From Nitrosomonas sp. (lineage in GTDB: Bacteria; Pseudomonadota; Gammaproteobacteria; Burkholderiales; Nitrosomonadaceae): 45,985 bases of DNA. The DNA is taken from NCBI GenBank assembly GCA_021774265.1, contig JAJFJG010000213.1, positions 1 to 45,985 of the forward strand. The letters run 5' to 3'. Below are positions 24,556-35,261 of this stretch, piece after piece. Position numbers and translations under genes: made by a program. Below the pieces are notes generated by a model that was not told the origin of the DNA, made no database searches, and saw only the letters and a list, made by a program, of their open reading frames with translations. Position 1 is the stretch's first letter. Each line of letters opens with the position of its first letter.

Positions 24556-25305
24556 TTGAGAAATGCAGTTTTACAAGATACCTTGACACCAAAGCATCTT
24601 AAAGCCTCACATATACAACCGAATTGTTCAACGTGTAGCTTGCGAGAACTGTGCTTGCCTGTAGGCCTTGATGAACCAGAAGTCGAGGCTCTTGGTGATT
24701 TAGTTAATCATAAATGTCAGGTTAAACGTGGTGAATATTTGCATCGAGCAGGTTCAGACTTTAAGTCACTTTACGCGGTACGTAGGGGGGTTTTTAAAAC
24801 TTGCATCCTAGAAAAAGATGGCCGTCAGCAAGTGACTGGTTTTCATATGACGGGAGAGTTAATTGGGTTGGATGCGATTAGCACAGAGCGACATACTTGT
24901 GATGCCATTGCGCTAGAAGATAGTGAGGTATGCGAAATTCCATTTGCTAAACTTGAAGAAATGGGCCGAAATATTCCGCCATTAATGCATCATTTTCATA
25001 AAATAATGAGCCGCGAAATTGTAAAAGATCATGGTGTGATGATGTTGCTTGGTAGCATGAAAGCAGAAGAACGTTTGGCTACCTTCTTGTTGAATTTATC
25101 GCGTCGTTATTTTAAGCGAGGTTATTCTTCTTCTGATTTTATCTTGCGTATGACACGAGAAGAGATAGGAAGTTATCTAGGTCTTAAGTTGGAAACTGTA
25201 AGTCGTGCTTTTTCCAGGCTACAGGAAGAGGGCATTATTACAGTGAAGAACAAACATATAAATATTAGTGATATTGACCGCCTAAGAAGCAAAATTGGCG
25301 GTTAA
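24556..25305 (+). CDS. fnr: FNR-type oxygen-responsive Crp-family regulator
   Basis: Transcription factor that senses oxygen through a [4Fe-4S] cluster and binds TTGATnnnnATCAA sites. The 249-residue protein shows the N-terminal cluster ligands NCSTCSLRELC (Cys24, Cys27, Cys33) and the fourth ligand Cys126 in DSEVCEIPF, so all four FNR cysteines are present. The cyclic-nucleotide-like barrel covers about residues 40-150. The recognition helix LGLKLETVSRAFSRLQ holds the FNR triad Glu-x-x-Ser-Arg. The start is TTG at 24556 with GAAGAG rather far upstream, so it is not certain. It is divergent from the hemN-like gene, a common arrangement for anaerobically controlled hemN. Confidence 0.94.
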   Translation: MRNAVLQDTLTPKHLKASHIQPNCSTCSLRELCLPVGLDEPEVEALGDLVNHKCQVKRGEYLHRAGSDFKSLYAVRRGVFKTCILEKDGRQQVTGFHMTGELIGLDAISTERHTCDAIALEDSEVCEIPFAKLEEMGRNIPPLMHHFHKIMSREIVKDHGVMMLLGSMKAEERLATFLLNLSRRYFKRGYSSSDFILRMTREEIGSYLGLKLETVSRAFSRLQEEGIITVKNKHINISDIDRLRSKIGG

Positions 25306-25456
25306 CTAGATAACTCCTTGTAAGTTTGGTCATGTCGGCTCTGTATTTTTTTGTTTGACGTGGAGTTCTCTGAAGACGGATTTATTAATAGCAATGCAAC
25401 GTGTTCATTTCCTTTTCGTGGTTGTCGGCGTCTATTTGTCTAAGGTCTATTCTGCC

Positions 25457-25484
25457 TTGAGTAGGCGCTGGAACATGCTATAAT
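25457..25484 (+). promoter_or_regulatory. Strong extended -10 promoter of the rpsB-tsf operon
   Basis: TATAAT at 25479-25484 is preceded by TGC (extended -10). TTGAGT at 25457-25462 is a fair -35 with a 16-bp spacer. This is suitable for a highly expressed ribosomal operon and leaves a leader of about 125 nt. Confidence 0.7.
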
Positions 25485-25491
25485 GCCGAGA

Positions 25492-25533
25492 TAATTTATG
25501 GTTGCGACCGGGAGGTTTGGTGTCCGTAAATTA
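25492..25533 (+). promoter_or_regulatory. Hairpin in the rpsB leader, possible S2 autoregulatory element
   Basis: TAATTTATGG (25492-25501) pairs with CCGTAAATTA (25524-25533) with one G-U, closing a 22-nt loop that contains ACC/GGT. It starts almost at the predicted transcript start. S2 represses its own operon through the rpsB leader in gammaproteobacteria; whether this structure is the counterpart is inference. Confidence 0.45.
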
Positions 25534-25615
25534 AATACACACACTCATCAAATAAGATGCACGCGATATATCGGGCTGTCACGATGGGTGGAGGCTTAAT
25601 CTTAAAGGAGAATTT

Positions 25616-26341
25616 ATGTCGGTCACGATGCGACAAATGTTAGAGGCGGGTGTTCATTTCGGACATCAAACTCGTTTCTGGAATCCAAAAATGGCGCCCT
25701 ATATTTTTGGGCAGCGCAATAAAATCCATATCATCAATTTGGAAAAAACGATGGTGATGTATCAGGATGCAATGAAGCATGTGCGGCAATTAGCCGCAAA
25801 TAAGTCGACTATATTGTTTGTGGGTACCAAACGACAAGCTCGTGACATTGTGCGAGAGGAAGCGATACGTAGTGGCTCGCCTTACGTTGATCAGCGTTGG
25901 CTCGGCGGAATGATGACCAACTTCAAAACCATTAAGTTGTCTATTAAACGTTTGCATGATATGGAAATGATGGCGCAAGATGGCACGCTGGACAAGCTAG
26001 TTAAAAAAGAGGCGCTGGATATTCAGCGCGAATTAGCCAAACTTAATAGCAGCCTGGGTGGTATAAAAGATATGAAAGGTTTGCCTGATGTTATGTTTGT
26101 CATCGATGTTGGTTACCAGAAAGGTGCGATCACTGAAGCGAAGAAACTCGGCATTCCAGTAATTGGCGTGGTTGATACCAACCATAATCCAGATGGTCTG
26201 CAATATGTGATTCCAGGTAATGATGACTCAAGTCAAGCAATACGTCTTTATGCGCGTGGCGTGGCAGATGCGATTCTTGAGGGGCGTAATCAGTCCATTC
26301 AAGAAATAGTCGAAATGAGTCAGGAAGAAATAGCCAGCTAG
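25616..26341 (+). CDS. rpsB: 30S ribosomal protein S2
   Basis: Small-subunit protein that binds near the S1 site and is needed for mRNA loading. The 241-residue product has the S2 signature [20 protein letters not shown] at the N-terminus and [20 protein letters not shown] with [11 protein letters not shown] in the C-terminal half. The ATG follows AAAGGAG with ideal spacing. First gene of rpsB-tsf-pyrH-frr; an AT-rich hairpin at 26354 separates it from tsf. Confidence 0.98.
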   Translation: MSVTMRQMLEAGVHFGHQTRFWNPKMAPYIFGQRNKIHIINLEKTMVMYQDAMKHVRQLAANKSTILFVGTKRQARDIVREEAIRSGSPYVDQRWLGGMMTNFKTIKLSIKRLHDMEMMAQDGTLDKLVKKEALDIQRELAKLNSSLGGIKDMKGLPDVMFVIDVGYQKGAITEAKKLGIPVIGVVDTNHNPDGLQYVIPGNDDSSQAIRLYARGVADAILEGRNQSIQEIVEMSQEEIAS

Positions 26342-26353
26342 CATTTTACAAAT

Positions 26354-26386
26354 ATAAATATAGAGAAGTTACTTTTCTATATTTAT
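26354..26386 (+). other. AT-rich hairpin between rpsB and tsf
   Basis: ATAAATATAGA and TCTATATTTAT form a perfect stem that can extend to 14 bp around the loop GTTAC. No T-run follows. It may lower read-through into tsf or protect the 3' end of a processed rpsB mRNA. Confidence 0.5.
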
Positions 26387-26446
26387 GCGCCACTCAAGTT
26401 AAGAAGTATCAAAGATTTTTAGAATAATTTAGTGTCTGGAGTAGAT

Positions 26447-27346
26447 ATGGCGGATATTACCGCGAGTATGGTAAAAGAGCTTCGTGAATTAACAGGGCTC
26501 GGCATGATGGAGTGCAAGAAAGCTTTAGTAGAGACTAGTGGTGATATTAAAGCAGCTGAGGATTTAATGCGAATTAAAAGTGGCGCCAAAGCGAATAAAG
26601 CAGCAAGCAGAATTGCTGCCGAAGGTGTTATTGGTGCACATATTGCAGTTGGGAATAAAACAGGGGCATTAGTTGAGGTCAATTGTGAAACAGACTTTGT
26701 TGCTAAAAATGGGGATTTCATAAAATTTTCTAATGACCTTGCAGTATTAGTTGTTGCCAAAAAGCTAACTGACATTGCCGCGCTAAGTGACGCAGAGCTA
26801 CCAAGCGGAGAAACAGTGGAAAACTGTCGCAAAGAATTAGTTATGAAGCTTGGTGAAAACATTTCGGTACGTCGGTGCGCCTATCATGTTACTGATGGAC
26901 GACTAACCACCTATTTGCATGGCATAAAAATTGGTGTCTTAGTCGATAGCGTTGGTGGTGATGAGGGATTAGGAAAAGACTTGGCGATGCATATTGCGGC
27001 GAGTAAGCCTGTTTGTGTTTCTAAAAACCAAGTGTCAGCTGAATTATTAGAACGCGAACGCCAGATATTTTCCGCGCAAGCAGCTGAGAGCGGTAAGCCC
27101 GCCAATATTGTTGAAAAAATGGTAGAAGGACGGGTTGCCAAGTATCTCGCAGAAATAACCTTGCTTGGCCAGCCTTTCGTTAAAAACCCGGATCAAACAA
27201 TAGAAAAATTATTGGCTGAGAAATCAGCAAAAGTTAATAGTTTCTCGATGTTTGTAGTTGGTGAGGGTATTGAGAAAAAGACAGAGGATTTTGCTGCTGA
27301 AGTAAAAGCACAGCAGGAACAAGTTAACGCAAATAAGGCGTCTTAG
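26447..27346 (+). CDS. tsf: Elongation factor Ts
   Basis: Guanine-nucleotide exchange factor that recycles EF-Tu. The N-terminal module and signature are clear: [24 protein letters not shown], with the conserved Thr-Asp-Phe-Val of the core in [14 protein letters not shown]. The rest of the core and the C-terminal module follow (299 residues). The ATG at 26447 is preferred over the in-frame start at 26432 because GGAG stands 6 nt before it and the protein then begins MADITA, as in homologues. Followed by pyrH after 7 nt. Confidence 0.97.
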   Translation: MADITASMVKELRELTGLGMMECKKALVETSGDIKAAEDLMRIKSGAKANKAASRIAAEGVIGAHIAVGNKTGALVEVNCETDFVAKNGDFIKFSNDLAVLVVAKKLTDIAALSDAELPSGETVENCRKELVMKLGENISVRRCAYHVTDGRLTTYLHGIKIGVLVDSVGGDEGLGKDLAMHIAASKPVCVSKNQVSAELLERERQIFSAQAAESGKPANIVEKMVEGRVAKYLAEITLLGQPFVKNPDQTIEKLLAEKSAKVNSFSMFVVGEGIEKKTEDFAAEVKAQQEQVNANKAS

Positions 27347-27353
27347 TCGGTCA

Positions 27354-28064
27354 ATGGCTGAATATAAACGCATTCTGCTGAAAATTTCTGGCGAAGCTCT
27401 AATGGGTGAAGACAGTTATGGTATTAATCATGCGGTGATGCAGCATATTGTCTCTGAAATAAATGAAATAAAGCGGTTAGGTGTCGAGTTAGCTATTGTT
27501 GTTGGTGGTGGTAATATCTTTCGTGGCATGCAGTCTGCAAATGATGGCATTGAGCGCGTTACTGCGGACCATATGGGTATGCTGGCCACCGTTATGAATG
27601 CATTGGCGTTAAGAGATGTTATGAAGCAAAGTGGGCTAGTAGGACGTGTGCAATCCGCTTTGAATATTGAACAAATTGTTGAGCCATATATACGTGGAAA
27701 AGCAATACGCTATTTACAAGAAGGCGATATACTTATTTTTGCAGCAGGCACGGGAAACCCTTTTTTTACGACAGATACAGCTGCTGCTTTGCGTGGGATG
27801 GAAATGAATGTCGACATTGTTCTCAAAGCAACGAAAGTTGATGGGATCTATACCAGCGATCCCAAAATTCACCCTGAAGCGACTCGCTATCAAACGTTGT
27901 CTTTCAGTGAAGCTATTACTAGAAACTTGCAGGTTATGGATGCAACGGCTTTAACTTTATGTAGAGATCAGAAGTTGCCGCTCAATGTGTTTAGTATTTT
28001 TAAAGCGGGGGCACTTAAAAGAATTGTGATGGGGGAAGATGAAGGAACCTTTGTCACTGTTTGA
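27354..28064 (+). CDS. pyrH: Uridylate kinase (UMP kinase)
   Basis: Phosphorylates UMP to UDP; hexameric amino-acid-kinase fold, typically activated by GTP and inhibited by UTP. Motifs: [10 protein letters not shown] (residues 8-17), [10 protein letters not shown] and [19 protein letters not shown], then [14 protein letters not shown]. The 236 residues are standard. It starts 7 nt after tsf, so it shares the rpsB-tsf transcript; frr follows. Confidence 0.98.
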   Translation: MAEYKRILLKISGEALMGEDSYGINHAVMQHIVSEINEIKRLGVELAIVVGGGNIFRGMQSANDGIERVTADHMGMLATVMNALALRDVMKQSGLVGRVQSALNIEQIVEPYIRGKAIRYLQEGDILIFAAGTGNPFFTTDTAAALRGMEMNVDIVLKATKVDGIYTSDPKIHPEATRYQTLSFSEAITRNLQVMDATALTLCRDQKLPLNVFSIFKAGALKRIVMGEDEGTFVTV

Positions 28065-28114
28065 TTTTTGAACTCACAAGGTTCCAATTACAAAAATACA
28101 AACGGGATATTTTT

Positions 28115-28672
28115 ATGATTGTCGATGTAAAAAAAACTGCTGAGCAGAAAATGCAAAAAAGTCTGGAAGCTTTAAAAATTGACTTGAGTAAAGTAAGAAG
28201 TGGACGGCCACATACTGGTTTGCTAGATCATGTCACGGTCGATTATTATGGATCACCGACACCACTTAGCCAAGTTGCCAATGTCACTTTGGCTGATGCG
28301 CGTACAATTGGTGTTATTCCATGGGATAAGAAAATGATGGGCGGCATTGAAAAAGCCATACGTGACTCTGATCTTGGATTAAATCCGATGACAGTTGGCG
28401 AAATGGTTCGTGTCCCCATGCCGCCTTTGACCGAAGAACGTCGACGTGATCTAACTAAAATAGTTAAACAAGAAGCGGAATCTGTGCGCGTTGCGATGCG
28501 AAATATCAGGCGCGATGCAAATACGCAATTAAAAGACTTAGAGAAAGAGAAAGAAATTTCAACCGATGATGAACGTAGAGGTCAAGATGAGATTCAAAAA
28601 TTAACGGATCGCTATATCGCTGAAATTGACAAACTATTGCAAGTGAAAGAAGCTGAATTAATGGCTGTTTAA
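28115..28672 (+). CDS. frr: Ribosome recycling factor
   Basis: Splits post-termination ribosomes together with EF-G. The ATG at 28115 gives exactly 185 residues, the canonical length; the frame is open further upstream (to 28061), but those residues are not part of the family. Visible blocks: [40 protein letters not shown] with TEERRRDL, and the C-terminal helix [18 protein letters not shown]. It is separated from uppS by one base. Confidence 0.98.
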   Translation: MIVDVKKTAEQKMQKSLEALKIDLSKVRSGRPHTGLLDHVTVDYYGSPTPLSQVANVTLADARTIGVIPWDKKMMGGIEKAIRDSDLGLNPMTVGEMVRVPMPPLTEERRRDLTKIVKQEAESVRVAMRNIRRDANTQLKDLEKEKEISTDDERRGQDEIQKLTDRYIAEIDKLLQVKEAELMAV

Positions 28673-28673
28673 T

Positions 28674-29468
28674 ATGCCGAAAGGTCTAAGCTCAACTCGA
28701 GAGGTTCCTAAAACCAATATTGTTCCGCAACATATTGCCATCATCATGGATGGTAATGGTCGGTGGGCAAAGAATCGCTTTATGCCGCGTGTTGCTGGAC
28801 ATAAACAAGGTGTTGGAGCAGTACGTGATATTATCAAAGCTTGTATTGAGCGCGGTGTAAAATACTTAACATTATTTGCTTTTAGTAGTGAAAACTGGCG
28901 CAGGCCGGAAGATGAAGTGTCATTTCTGATGCAATTGTTTGTTGGTGCATTAGAGCAGGAAGTCGCTAAGCTTCATGAAAATGATATCTGCTTTAAAGTC
29001 ATAGGTGACGTATCAAAATTTGAACCAAAAATAATTCGGTTTATCCGTGATGGTGAAAACTTGACAGCTAATAATACACAACTCACTTTTACTATAGCGG
29101 CAAATTATGGTGGGCGATGGGATATTTTACAAGCAACCAAAAAAATGATAGCCCAGCAGAAAAAAACACCGGAAGATTACCAGGAAGAGGATTTAGCACA
29201 ATATCTTGCCATGAGTTATGCGCCCGAGCCTGATTTATTTGTTCGCACAGGCGGGGAGTGTCGTATAAGTAATTTTTTATTATGGCAGCTAGCTTATACC
29301 GAATTATATTTCACAGATACGCTGTGGCCCGACTTTGATGTCCACGCGCTGGACCAAGCCATTCATTCTTACCAACAACGAGAGCGCCGGTTTGGGCGTA
29401 CAAGTGAACAGGTTCTACAGCCTGAGACTAACAAGCCTTCTGAAGTTTTTGCCAAAAGCGAAGCGTAA
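28674..29468 (+). CDS. uppS: Undecaprenyl diphosphate synthase (cis-prenyltransferase)
   Basis: Adds eight isopentenyl units in cis to farnesyl diphosphate to make the C55 carrier lipid for peptidoglycan and other envelope glycans. Catalytic Asp26 lies in AIIMDGNGRWAKNR; FAFSSENWRRP and RTGGECRISNFLLWQLAYTE with the FTDTLWPDF end are the other conserved blocks. The 264-residue length is normal. The gene follows frr directly and precedes cdsA and dxr, the standard order. Confidence 0.97.
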   Translation: MPKGLSSTREVPKTNIVPQHIAIIMDGNGRWAKNRFMPRVAGHKQGVGAVRDIIKACIERGVKYLTLFAFSSENWRRPEDEVSFLMQLFVGALEQEVAKLHENDICFKVIGDVSKFEPKIIRFIRDGENLTANNTQLTFTIAANYGGRWDILQATKKMIAQQKKTPEDYQEEDLAQYLAMSYAPEPDLFVRTGGECRISNFLLWQLAYTELYFTDTLWPDFDVHALDQAIHSYQQRERRFGRTSEQVLQPETNKPSEVFAKSEA

Positions 29469-29519
29469 GCCAACTATCTCATCAATTAGCGTGGACTTTC
29501 CACAAGGCACCTTCTTTCA

Positions 29520-30344
29520 ATGCTTAAAACTCGTATTATTACCGCAGCTATCTTGTTACCTACATTTCTTGCAGCATTACTATATTTCCAACCAATTTTC
29601 TGGGCAACTTTATTACTGGCTTTAACAGTAATAGGGGCGCGAGAGTGGTGTAAATTGGCCGATTTTTCCGTAAGGAACGCAATAATTTTCATGTTGCTTA
29701 CAGCATTAATGGGTGGTGAATTATTGTTTCTACTAAGCGAGTCAATTACTAGTGATCATTATACGCCGTTGTTTACGATCATTTATAGTTTATCATTCGT
29801 GTTTTGGGTGCTTGTCGCCCCTTTACTTTTGAGATTAACTAAACCAATTAAAACCCCCATTATTTTGATGGTGCTTGGTTGGTTGATTCTTTTGCCAACC
29901 TGTCTTGCATTGTATCAGTTGCGAGAAATAAGTCCGAAGATGTTACTTGGGATTATGGCGACTGTTTGGATAGCGGATAGCGCTGCCTATTTTTTTGGAC
30001 GCACTTTTGGAAAACACAAACTCGCGGCTGTTATTAGCCCCGGCAAAACATGGGAAGGCGTTGCTGGTGCGCTACTGACCGTTTTTGTCTATGCATTTAT
30101 CTGGTATCAGTTGACAAACGATGAGTCCCTGTCGACCTTTTTAATCCCATTGTTGCTTGTGCTCACTGTGCTAGGCGTTATTGGCGATTTGTTTGAATCT
30201 ATGATGAAACGTCAGGCAGGTTTGAAAGATAGCGGTAACATTCTGCCGGGTCACGGCGGCATATTAGATCGCATTGATGCACTGACCTCAACACTTCCCG
30301 TTGCCATGCTAGCTTTTATCTTCTTTTATTCCGCTAAATTATGA
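29520..30344 (+). CDS. cdsA: Phosphatidate cytidylyltransferase (CDP-diglyceride synthase)
   Basis: Integral membrane enzyme that makes CDP-diacylglycerol from phosphatidic acid and CTP, the precursor of all phospholipids. About eight hydrophobic segments precede the family signature near the C-terminus: [18 protein letters not shown] followed by [11 protein letters not shown], with the metal-binding Asp residues. The 274-residue length is typical. The stop overlaps the dxr start by 4 nt (ATGA), indicating coupled translation. Confidence 0.97.
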   Translation: MLKTRIITAAILLPTFLAALLYFQPIFWATLLLALTVIGAREWCKLADFSVRNAIIFMLLTALMGGELLFLLSESITSDHYTPLFTIIYSLSFVFWVLVAPLLLRLTKPIKTPIILMVLGWLILLPTCLALYQLREISPKMLLGIMATVWIADSAAYFFGRTFGKHKLAAVISPGKTWEGVAGALLTVFVYAFIWYQLTNDESLSTFLIPLLLVLTVLGVIGDLFESMMKRQAGLKDSGNILPGHGGILDRIDALTSTLPVAMLAFIFFYSAKL

Positions 30345-31528
30345 AAACCATACGTCAACTAACGATACTCGGCTCTACAGGAAGTATCGGTGAAAGCACA
30401 TTAGATGTCGTTGCTCGCCACCCAAGCCGATTTCAAGTTTTTGCACTAACGGCTAACAAAAGTGTTGAAAAAATGTTGGCGCAATGCCAGCTGTTTCAAC
30501 CGCGCTATGCGGTATTGCTAGATGCTAATAGCGCAGAAAAATTGTCTGTTGCGATACGCAATAATGGTCTTGATGTTGAAGTATTGTCTGGCGTTGAATC
30601 ATTAGAAAAGGTTGCGTCACTTGCCGAAGTAGATACTGTTATGGCTGCCATCGTGGGGGCTGCCGGTATTCGACCGACATTTGCAGCAGCACGTGCTGGA
30701 AAACAGGTATTGCTTGCTAATAAAGAAACGTTGGTGATGGCAGGGCGAATTTTCATGGATGAGGTGAAAGAGCATCATGCAACACTATTACCAATTGATA
30801 GCGAGCATAATGCTATCCATCAATCACTTCCTGACCGTTTTAGTGGCAATCTTACTAAAGATGGCATTCGTCGAATTTTATTGACTGCTTCGGGTGGGCC
30901 ATTTCGACGTTCATCTATAACCGAGTTAGAAAATGTGACGCCAGCACAGGCATGTGCACATCCAAACTGGGATATGGGTCGGAAAATATCAGTTGACTCG
31001 GCAACTATGATGAACAAAGGGTTAGAGGTTATCGAGGCGCACTGGTTATTCAATGCTGCGCCCGAGAAAATACAGGTTGTCATTCATCCGCAAAGTGTCG
31101 TACATTCTATGGTTGAGTATATTGATGGTTCTGTTTTGGCACAATTAGGTAACCCCGATATGTGTACACCAATTGCTCATGCAATGGGTTATCCAGAAAG
31201 AATTGAGAGTGGCGTGCCATCATTGGACATGTTTAAAGTCGCGCAGTTAGATTTTGAGGCACCTGATTTGGCGCGCTTCCCCTGCCTGAGACTTGCATAT
31301 CAAGCATTAGCAGATGGTGGCAACATGCCAGCCATACTTAATGCAGCCAATGAAATTGCGGTGGAATCTTTTCTCGAAGGTCGGATGTCATTTACAGCTA
31401 TTCCATCAATGATTGAACAAACCATGCAAACGGTGACTCAAAGTAATGTGACAACGCTGGACGATGTTCTTGAAGCAGATAAATTGGCACGTGAAGTGGC
31501 TCTTGAATGGTTGGTCGGACAGGTGTAA
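30341..31528 (+). CDS. dxr: 1-deoxy-D-xylulose 5-phosphate reductoisomerase
   Basis: Second enzyme and first committed step of the MEP pathway: converts DXP to MEP with NADPH. The nucleotide loop [15 protein letters not shown] lies at residues 10-24. The metal/substrate residues are in [15 protein letters not shown] and [15 protein letters not shown]. The 395-residue protein is full length. With ispE at 12132, two steps of the same pathway are in this window though in separate operons. Confidence 0.98.
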   Translation: MKTIRQLTILGSTGSIGESTLDVVARHPSRFQVFALTANKSVEKMLAQCQLFQPRYAVLLDANSAEKLSVAIRNNGLDVEVLSGVESLEKVASLAEVDTVMAAIVGAAGIRPTFAAARAGKQVLLANKETLVMAGRIFMDEVKEHHATLLPIDSEHNAIHQSLPDRFSGNLTKDGIRRILLTASGGPFRRSSITELENVTPAQACAHPNWDMGRKISVDSATMMNKGLEVIEAHWLFNAAPEKIQVVIHPQSVVHSMVEYIDGSVLAQLGNPDMCTPIAHAMGYPERIESGVPSLDMFKVAQLDFEAPDLARFPCLRLAYQALADGGNMPAILNAANEIAVESFLEGRMSFTAIPSMIEQTMQTVTQSNVTTLDDVLEADKLAREVALEWLVGQV

Positions 31529-31573
31529 TTCATTGATTCTAAATTGTTTAATTCTCAAGCGGTCTAAATTGAC

Positions 31574-32941
31574 ATGACGATACTTTTTACTATTATTTCT
31601 TTCATCATTGCGTTAGGTATTTTGATTACTTTTCACGAGTTTGGTCACTACCTAGTTGCGCGTTTGTGTGGCGTAAAAGTACTCAAATTTTCAATTGGGT
31701 TTGGCAAGCCATTATTTCGTAAACAGTGGGGGAAAGATCAGACTGAGTGGGTTGTCGCGGCGATTCCTCTTGGTGGTTACGTCAAAATGCTGGATGAAGG
31801 AGAAGGAAAAGTTGAACCTGAAGATTTGCCACGTTCATTTAATCGGCAAACCGTTGGGCGCCGTTTTGCAATTGTTTCAGCAGGACCCATAGCTAATTTC
31901 TTATTAGCTATTTTCTTCTATTGGCTGTTGTTCATCATAGGCATGAATGGGATGAAGCCAATGCTAGGACCTGTTGTTCCTGCAACTCCTGCAGCAATCT
32001 CTGCATTTGTGGAAGGAGAAACCATCCAGAAAATAGATCATAAATCGGTTGCGAGTTGGCAAGATGTTCGTTGGGCGTTATTAACCCATGCGGTCGATCA
32101 GACGCCACGTTTACAAGTAGAAACGGTCAACGAAAAAGGCGAGATCGCGCAGCGCAATCTGGATCTGAGTCATATATCAGCAGATGAATTGGATGGTGAT
32201 TTTTTGGGGATTATCGGATTAAGTAGTTATCAACCCGCATTAAAACCAATTATCGACCAGGTAATGTCTGGCGGTGCAGCCGATAAAGCGGGATTGCTTG
32301 TTGGGGATGAAATTTTAACCATTGATGGTGAAGATATCTATGACTGGCAAGTGCTGGTACAAATCATACAGAGTAGCCCTAATCAATTATTGAATTTGGA
32401 TGTGCTGCGTGACAACCATATCATCCGCGTTGCAATTACACCAGAATCATCCAACGAGGGTGACCAGAAAATCGGGAAAGTTGGGATTGTTCCTTATATT
32501 AATTATTCGGAATTTGAAGATCTATTCGTAGAAGTCAGCTATCCGGCTGCAGAATCTTTTGTCAAAGCCATTGATAAAACATGGGACACCTCTATTTTAA
32601 CGTTGCAAATGCTAGGAAAAATGATCACGGGTGATGTCTCAATGAAAAATCTTAGCGGCCCCATTTCAATAGCTGATTATGCAGGTCAATCTGCAAAGAT
32701 GGGTCTGGGAGCGTACATTGGGTTTTTGGCGCTGATTAGCATTAGTCTAGGTGTGCTAAATTTGTTGCCAATTCCTGTCCTGGACGGAGGGCATTTAATG
32801 TATTATGTCATTGAAATTTTCAAAGGCAAACCCCTCTCTGAGAAAGCCATGTTGTTGGGTCATCAGATTGGCATGGCCATGTTATTCACCCTAATGACTT
32901 TTGCCATATACAATGATATTCATAGGATTTTTTCTGGTTAA
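31574..32941 (+). CDS. rseP: Site-2 intramembrane zinc protease RseP
   Basis: Cuts the anti-sigma factor RseA within the membrane in the sigma-E envelope-stress cascade and removes remnant signal peptides. The zinc motif HEFGHY (His21, Glu22, His25) lies in the first transmembrane helix; the third ligand is in the PIPVLDGGHLMYY motif near residue 400. Two PDZ domains lie between (about residues 110-310; the second shows GAADKAGLLVGDEILTIDGE). The 455 residues are normal. bamA follows after 3 nt, the usual order. Confidence 0.97.
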   Translation: MTILFTIISFIIALGILITFHEFGHYLVARLCGVKVLKFSIGFGKPLFRKQWGKDQTEWVVAAIPLGGYVKMLDEGEGKVEPEDLPRSFNRQTVGRRFAIVSAGPIANFLLAIFFYWLLFIIGMNGMKPMLGPVVPATPAAISAFVEGETIQKIDHKSVASWQDVRWALLTHAVDQTPRLQVETVNEKGEIAQRNLDLSHISADELDGDFLGIIGLSSYQPALKPIIDQVMSGGAADKAGLLVGDEILTIDGEDIYDWQVLVQIIQSSPNQLLNLDVLRDNHIIRVAITPESSNEGDQKIGKVGIVPYINYSEFEDLFVEVSYPAAESFVKAIDKTWDTSILTLQMLGKMITGDVSMKNLSGPISIADYAGQSAKMGLGAYIGFLALISISLGVLNLLPIPVLDGGHLMYYVIEIFKGKPLSEKAMLLGHQIGMAMLFTLMTFAIYNDIHRIFSG

Positions 32942-32944
32942 GTA

Positions 32945-35233
32945 ATGAAACTAAAGTACCTTGCTGCGTTTGTTTACTTCTTTTATTCTTTTAATTCTTT
33001 GGCAAGTGAACCATTTATAGTTAAGGATATTCGGGTAGAAGGCATACAACGTACTGAGGCAGGTACTGTTTTTAGTTATCTTCCTATTAAGGTCGGCGAC
33101 GCACTTGATGATGTGAGAGCCGCTGCAGCCATAAAAGCGCTCTATGCGACCGGGTTCTTCAAAGATGTTAAATTAAAATCAGAGGATGGTGTACTCATTG
33201 TTCAAGTGGAAGAACGTCCTGCCATTGCCGAAATCTCCATCAATGGCGCCAAGGAATTTGAGCCTGATAAGTTAAAAGAGGGTTTGAAGCAAGCAGGGTT
33301 ATCTGAGTCACGTATCTTTAGCCGTTCACTCCTGGATCGCGCTGAGCAAGAATTAAAGCGTCAATATATCAGCCGTGGAAAATACGCGGTAAAAGTCACA
33401 ACAACAACAACCCCCTTAGAACGTAATCGTTTGGGAATCAATTTCGATATCAAAGAAGGCAGGACTGCACGAATCCGCCAGATTAATATTGTTGGAAATG
33501 ATGCATTTAATGACGATGACTTACGCAGCTTGTTCGTACTCAGAACGCCTGGAATGCTCACTTGGTTTACCAAGAACGATCAGTATTCAAAGCAGAAACT
33601 ATCAGCTGACTTAGAGACGTTACGCTCTTATTATCTGGATCGTGGTTATTTAGAGTTTGGTATTGAATCAACTCAAGTATCTATAACGCCAAATATGCGT
33701 GACATTTACATTACCGTCAATATTACTGAAGGTGAGCAATTTACCGTTTCAGAAATTAAGATGGCAGGTGAGTTTCCAGTTCCAGAAGAAGAGTTGCGAG
33801 AACTAATACTCCTTGAACCTGGTGCTGTTTTTGCTCGTGAGAAGTTAACAGAATCCATAAAACTCATTACCGACCGTTTGGGTGATGATGGTTATGCTTT
33901 TGCTAACGTAAATGCTTCGCCAGAATTAGACAAAGAAAACCAACAAACAGGCTTTACCTTCTTTATCGACCCAGGTCGAAGAGTCTATGTTAGACGCATT
34001 AATATCTCCGGAAATGACCGCACGCGGGATGAAGTCATACGACGGGAATTTCGGCAAATGGAAGGCGGTTGGCATTCAACGTCAAAAATTAATCTCTCTC
34101 GTCGACGTGTCGATCGATTGTTTTTCTTTACCAGTGTCGACGTAGAAACCCCACCGGTTCCGGACGCGCCTGATCAGGTGGATATTAATGTCAGTGTTGT
34201 CGAAAGACCGACAGGTGCCATTATGTTTGGCGCAGGTTTTTCTGATCGCCAAGGCTTGATACTCAATGGTTCTGTATCGCAGAATAATATATTTGGTACG
34301 GGTAATCACCTTAGCGTACAGGTCAACACAGGTAGTATTAATAAACTTTATTCCGCATCATTTACCAACCCCTACTTTACTGCTGATGGTGTCAGTCTTG
34401 GGTTTGATGTATTTAGGCGTAACCTAAATACAAGTCGTTTATCGAGAGTTCAATCATTTAGAACGAATACCACTGGCTTTACGACACGCGTGGGTATTCC
34501 GATTGCCGAGAATGATATCGTTTCATTTGGTTTGGGTGCTGAGCAAACATCCATAGGGACATTTGAAGATAGTCTCCCACGTAATCAGCGGTTTGTTGAT
34601 GAGTTTGGGAGCACTACCAACAATTTCCCATTTACGATCAGCTGGGCGCGTGACCGTCGAGATAGTGCGATTTATACCACCTCAGGAACGACACACAGGC
34701 TCTTTGGCGAGATTAGTGTGCCGGGGGGTGATTTGAATTATTACAAAATAAGTTATGCGCAGAAATGGTTTTATCCCATTACCGAAACGTTTACATTTAT
34801 GTTTAATGGAGAGTTAGGACTGGGTGATGGCTATTCAGGTAACTCCCTGCCTTTCTTCAAGAACTTTTTTGCTGGCGGAAATAACTCGGTTCGTGGTTTT
34901 GACTTGAACTCACTAGGCCCGCGTGAAAGGGTCAACGAGGATAGCCGGTCAGTTGCATTGGGCGGGAACAAGCGCGTTGTCGGAAATTTAGAAATATTGT
35001 TCCCTATGCCTTTTATGAAGGATGATCGGTCGCTTCGTTTAAGTACATTTATTGATGGCGGTAGTGTATTTGCTGGTAAGGTTGAATTAAATGAGATGCG
35101 TTATTCTGCCGGTTTTGCAGTTTCTTGGATTTCACCAATGGGCCCTTTAAAAATTAGCCTTGCTAAGCCACTTAATGATAAACCAGAGGACAATTTGCAA
35201 GTATTGCAATTTCAATTTGGACAGCAATTCTAG
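32945..35233 (+). CDS. bamA: Outer-membrane protein assembly factor BamA
   Basis: Central Omp85 protein of the BAM complex, folding beta-barrel proteins into the outer membrane. A signal peptide ends after SLA (residue 20). Five POTRA domains follow to about residue 420, starting with [19 protein letters not shown]. The C-terminal 16-strand barrel contains the conserved L6-loop VRGF in [15 protein letters not shown] and ends in Phe. At 762 residues it is full length. The upstream rseP ends 3 nt before; the skp-like gene follows. Confidence 0.98.
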   Translation: MKLKYLAAFVYFFYSFNSLASEPFIVKDIRVEGIQRTEAGTVFSYLPIKVGDALDDVRAAAAIKALYATGFFKDVKLKSEDGVLIVQVEERPAIAEISINGAKEFEPDKLKEGLKQAGLSESRIFSRSLLDRAEQELKRQYISRGKYAVKVTTTTTPLERNRLGINFDIKEGRTARIRQINIVGNDAFNDDDLRSLFVLRTPGMLTWFTKNDQYSKQKLSADLETLRSYYLDRGYLEFGIESTQVSITPNMRDIYITVNITEGEQFTVSEIKMAGEFPVPEEELRELILLEPGAVFAREKLTESIKLITDRLGDDGYAFANVNASPELDKENQQTGFTFFIDPGRRVYVRRINISGNDRTRDEVIRREFRQMEGGWHSTSKINLSRRRVDRLFFFTSVDVETPPVPDAPDQVDINVSVVERPTGAIMFGAGFSDRQGLILNGSVSQNNIFGTGNHLSVQVNTGSINKLYSASFTNPYFTADGVSLGFDVFRRNLNTSRLSRVQSFRTNTTGFTTRVGIPIAENDIVSFGLGAEQTSIGTFEDSLPRNQRFVDEFGSTTNNFPFTISWARDRRDSAIYTTSGTTHRLFGEISVPGGDLNYYKISYAQKWFYPITETFTFMFNGELGLGDGYSGNSLPFFKNFFAGGNNSVRGFDLNSLGPRERVNEDSRSVALGGNKRVVGNLEILFPMPFMKDDRSLRLSTFIDGGSVFAGKVELNEMRYSAGFAVSWISPMGPLKISLAKPLNDKPEDNLQVLQFQFGQQF

Positions 35234-35261
35234 TTAAGCGCCAATTAATCAGGAGAATGAA

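Noticed and set aside
26419-26862. 147-codon minus-strand frame opposite tsf
   Set aside because: Low-complexity Ser/Ala-rich shadow of the EF-Ts gene; tsf is certain on the other strand.
28061-28114. Upstream extension of frr
   Set aside because: The extra 18 residues are not part of ribosome recycling factors, and the ATG at 28115 gives the exact canonical length.
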